This document shows positions 12,304-12,384 of a DNA stretch of 12,384 nt, piece by piece; within the stretch, counting starts at the first letter, position 1, and every line of letters begins with the position of its first letter. The stretch is from WVWN01 sp964563535. GTDB taxonomy: Bacteria; RBG-13-66-14; B26-G2; WVWN01. Where the stretch lies: NCBI GenBank assembly GCA_964563535.1, contig CAZLXP010000076.1, positions 1 through 12,384 on the forward strand, written 5' to 3'. A model generated the notes under the pieces. It worked only from the letters and a program-made list of their open reading frames with translations, was not told where the DNA came from and did not search any database. The position numbers were made by a program, and so were the translations under genes.

Positions 12304-12384
12304 GCGACGGCCGCGACTTCCGGGCCAAACTCCGCGAGCTCGCCCGGGCCCGCGCGCGCGGCGACCCGCGCCCAAGCCCCCAGC
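12300..12384 (+). CDS. Unidentified protein, N-terminal fragment (cut by window edge)
   Basis: ATG 12300 overlaps the TGA of the nuclease-fold gene (ATGA) and opens a frame of 28 codons to the window end, starting MSDGRDFRAKLRELARARA. The start is very basic and helical, with no signal peptide. It is too short to identify. The 4-nt overlap and continuing frame support a real co-transcribed gene. Confidence 0.6.
   Translation, partial: MSDGRDFRAKLRELARARARGDPRPSPQ

Overview
The window is a GC-rich bacterial chromosome segment with dense gene packing: 4-nt start/stop overlaps, abutting genes and many GTG/TTG starts. No gene fixes the phylum. A PorX-type REC-PglZ regulator, best known from Bacteroidetes and relatives, sits beside a MrfA/MrfB-type repair pair and a REP-associated transposase. 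That mix would fit an uncultured lineage near the FCB group, but this is a weak inference. Everything from 1 to 8970 reads on the minus strand and everything from about 9161 to the end on the plus strand, so there is one divergent switch, at 8971-9160.

Region 1 (4017 down to 1, minus) is a tight operon: aspS (aspartyl-tRNA synthetase), a response regulator fused to a PglZ phosphodiesterase domain (PorX-like), and tilS (tRNA-Ile lysidine synthetase, cut by the window edge). The junctions are 4 bp and 0 bp. Two tRNA-function enzymes therefore flank a signalling protein whose studied homologue cleaves oligonucleotides.

Region 2 (4018-5154) is a REP/RAYT island. A short Y1 transposase gene (minus), lower in GC than its neighbours, lies between two pairs of inverted REP-like hairpins. 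The hairpins share a 5' GTG foot and a TTAC loop. Next to the left pair, and ending in its first hairpin, is a 19-bp tandem array made of only the foot and left arm of that hairpin. The array runs to within about 16 bp of the aspS start codon. The transposase frame is cut by a TAG just before its recognisable C-terminal segment, which continues in frame for 23 more codons.

Region 3 (8970 down to 5155, minus) is a four-gene operon with overlapping start/stop codons: a MrfA-like DExH helicase with a C-terminal four-cysteine cluster, a small VanZ-family membrane protein, a MrfB/YprB-like RNase H-fold exonuclease, and a small exported coiled-coil protein. In Bacillus subtilis the helicase and exonuclease homologues form a mitomycin-specific DNA repair pathway. 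None of the four genes starts with ATG.

Region 4 (8971-9160) holds two divergent sigma70-like promoters. Each has a TATAAT box only 7-8 nt from a GTG codon and no visible Shine-Dalgarno, which suggests leaderless mRNAs. Two inverted repeats lie between the promoters; one belongs to the same REP family by its foot.

Region 5 (9161-12384, plus) encodes two paralogous MacB/FtsX-type ABC permeases in tandem without an ATPase gene, then an exported staphylococcal-nuclease-fold protein that has lost most of its catalytic residues, then the first codons of a further overlapping gene.
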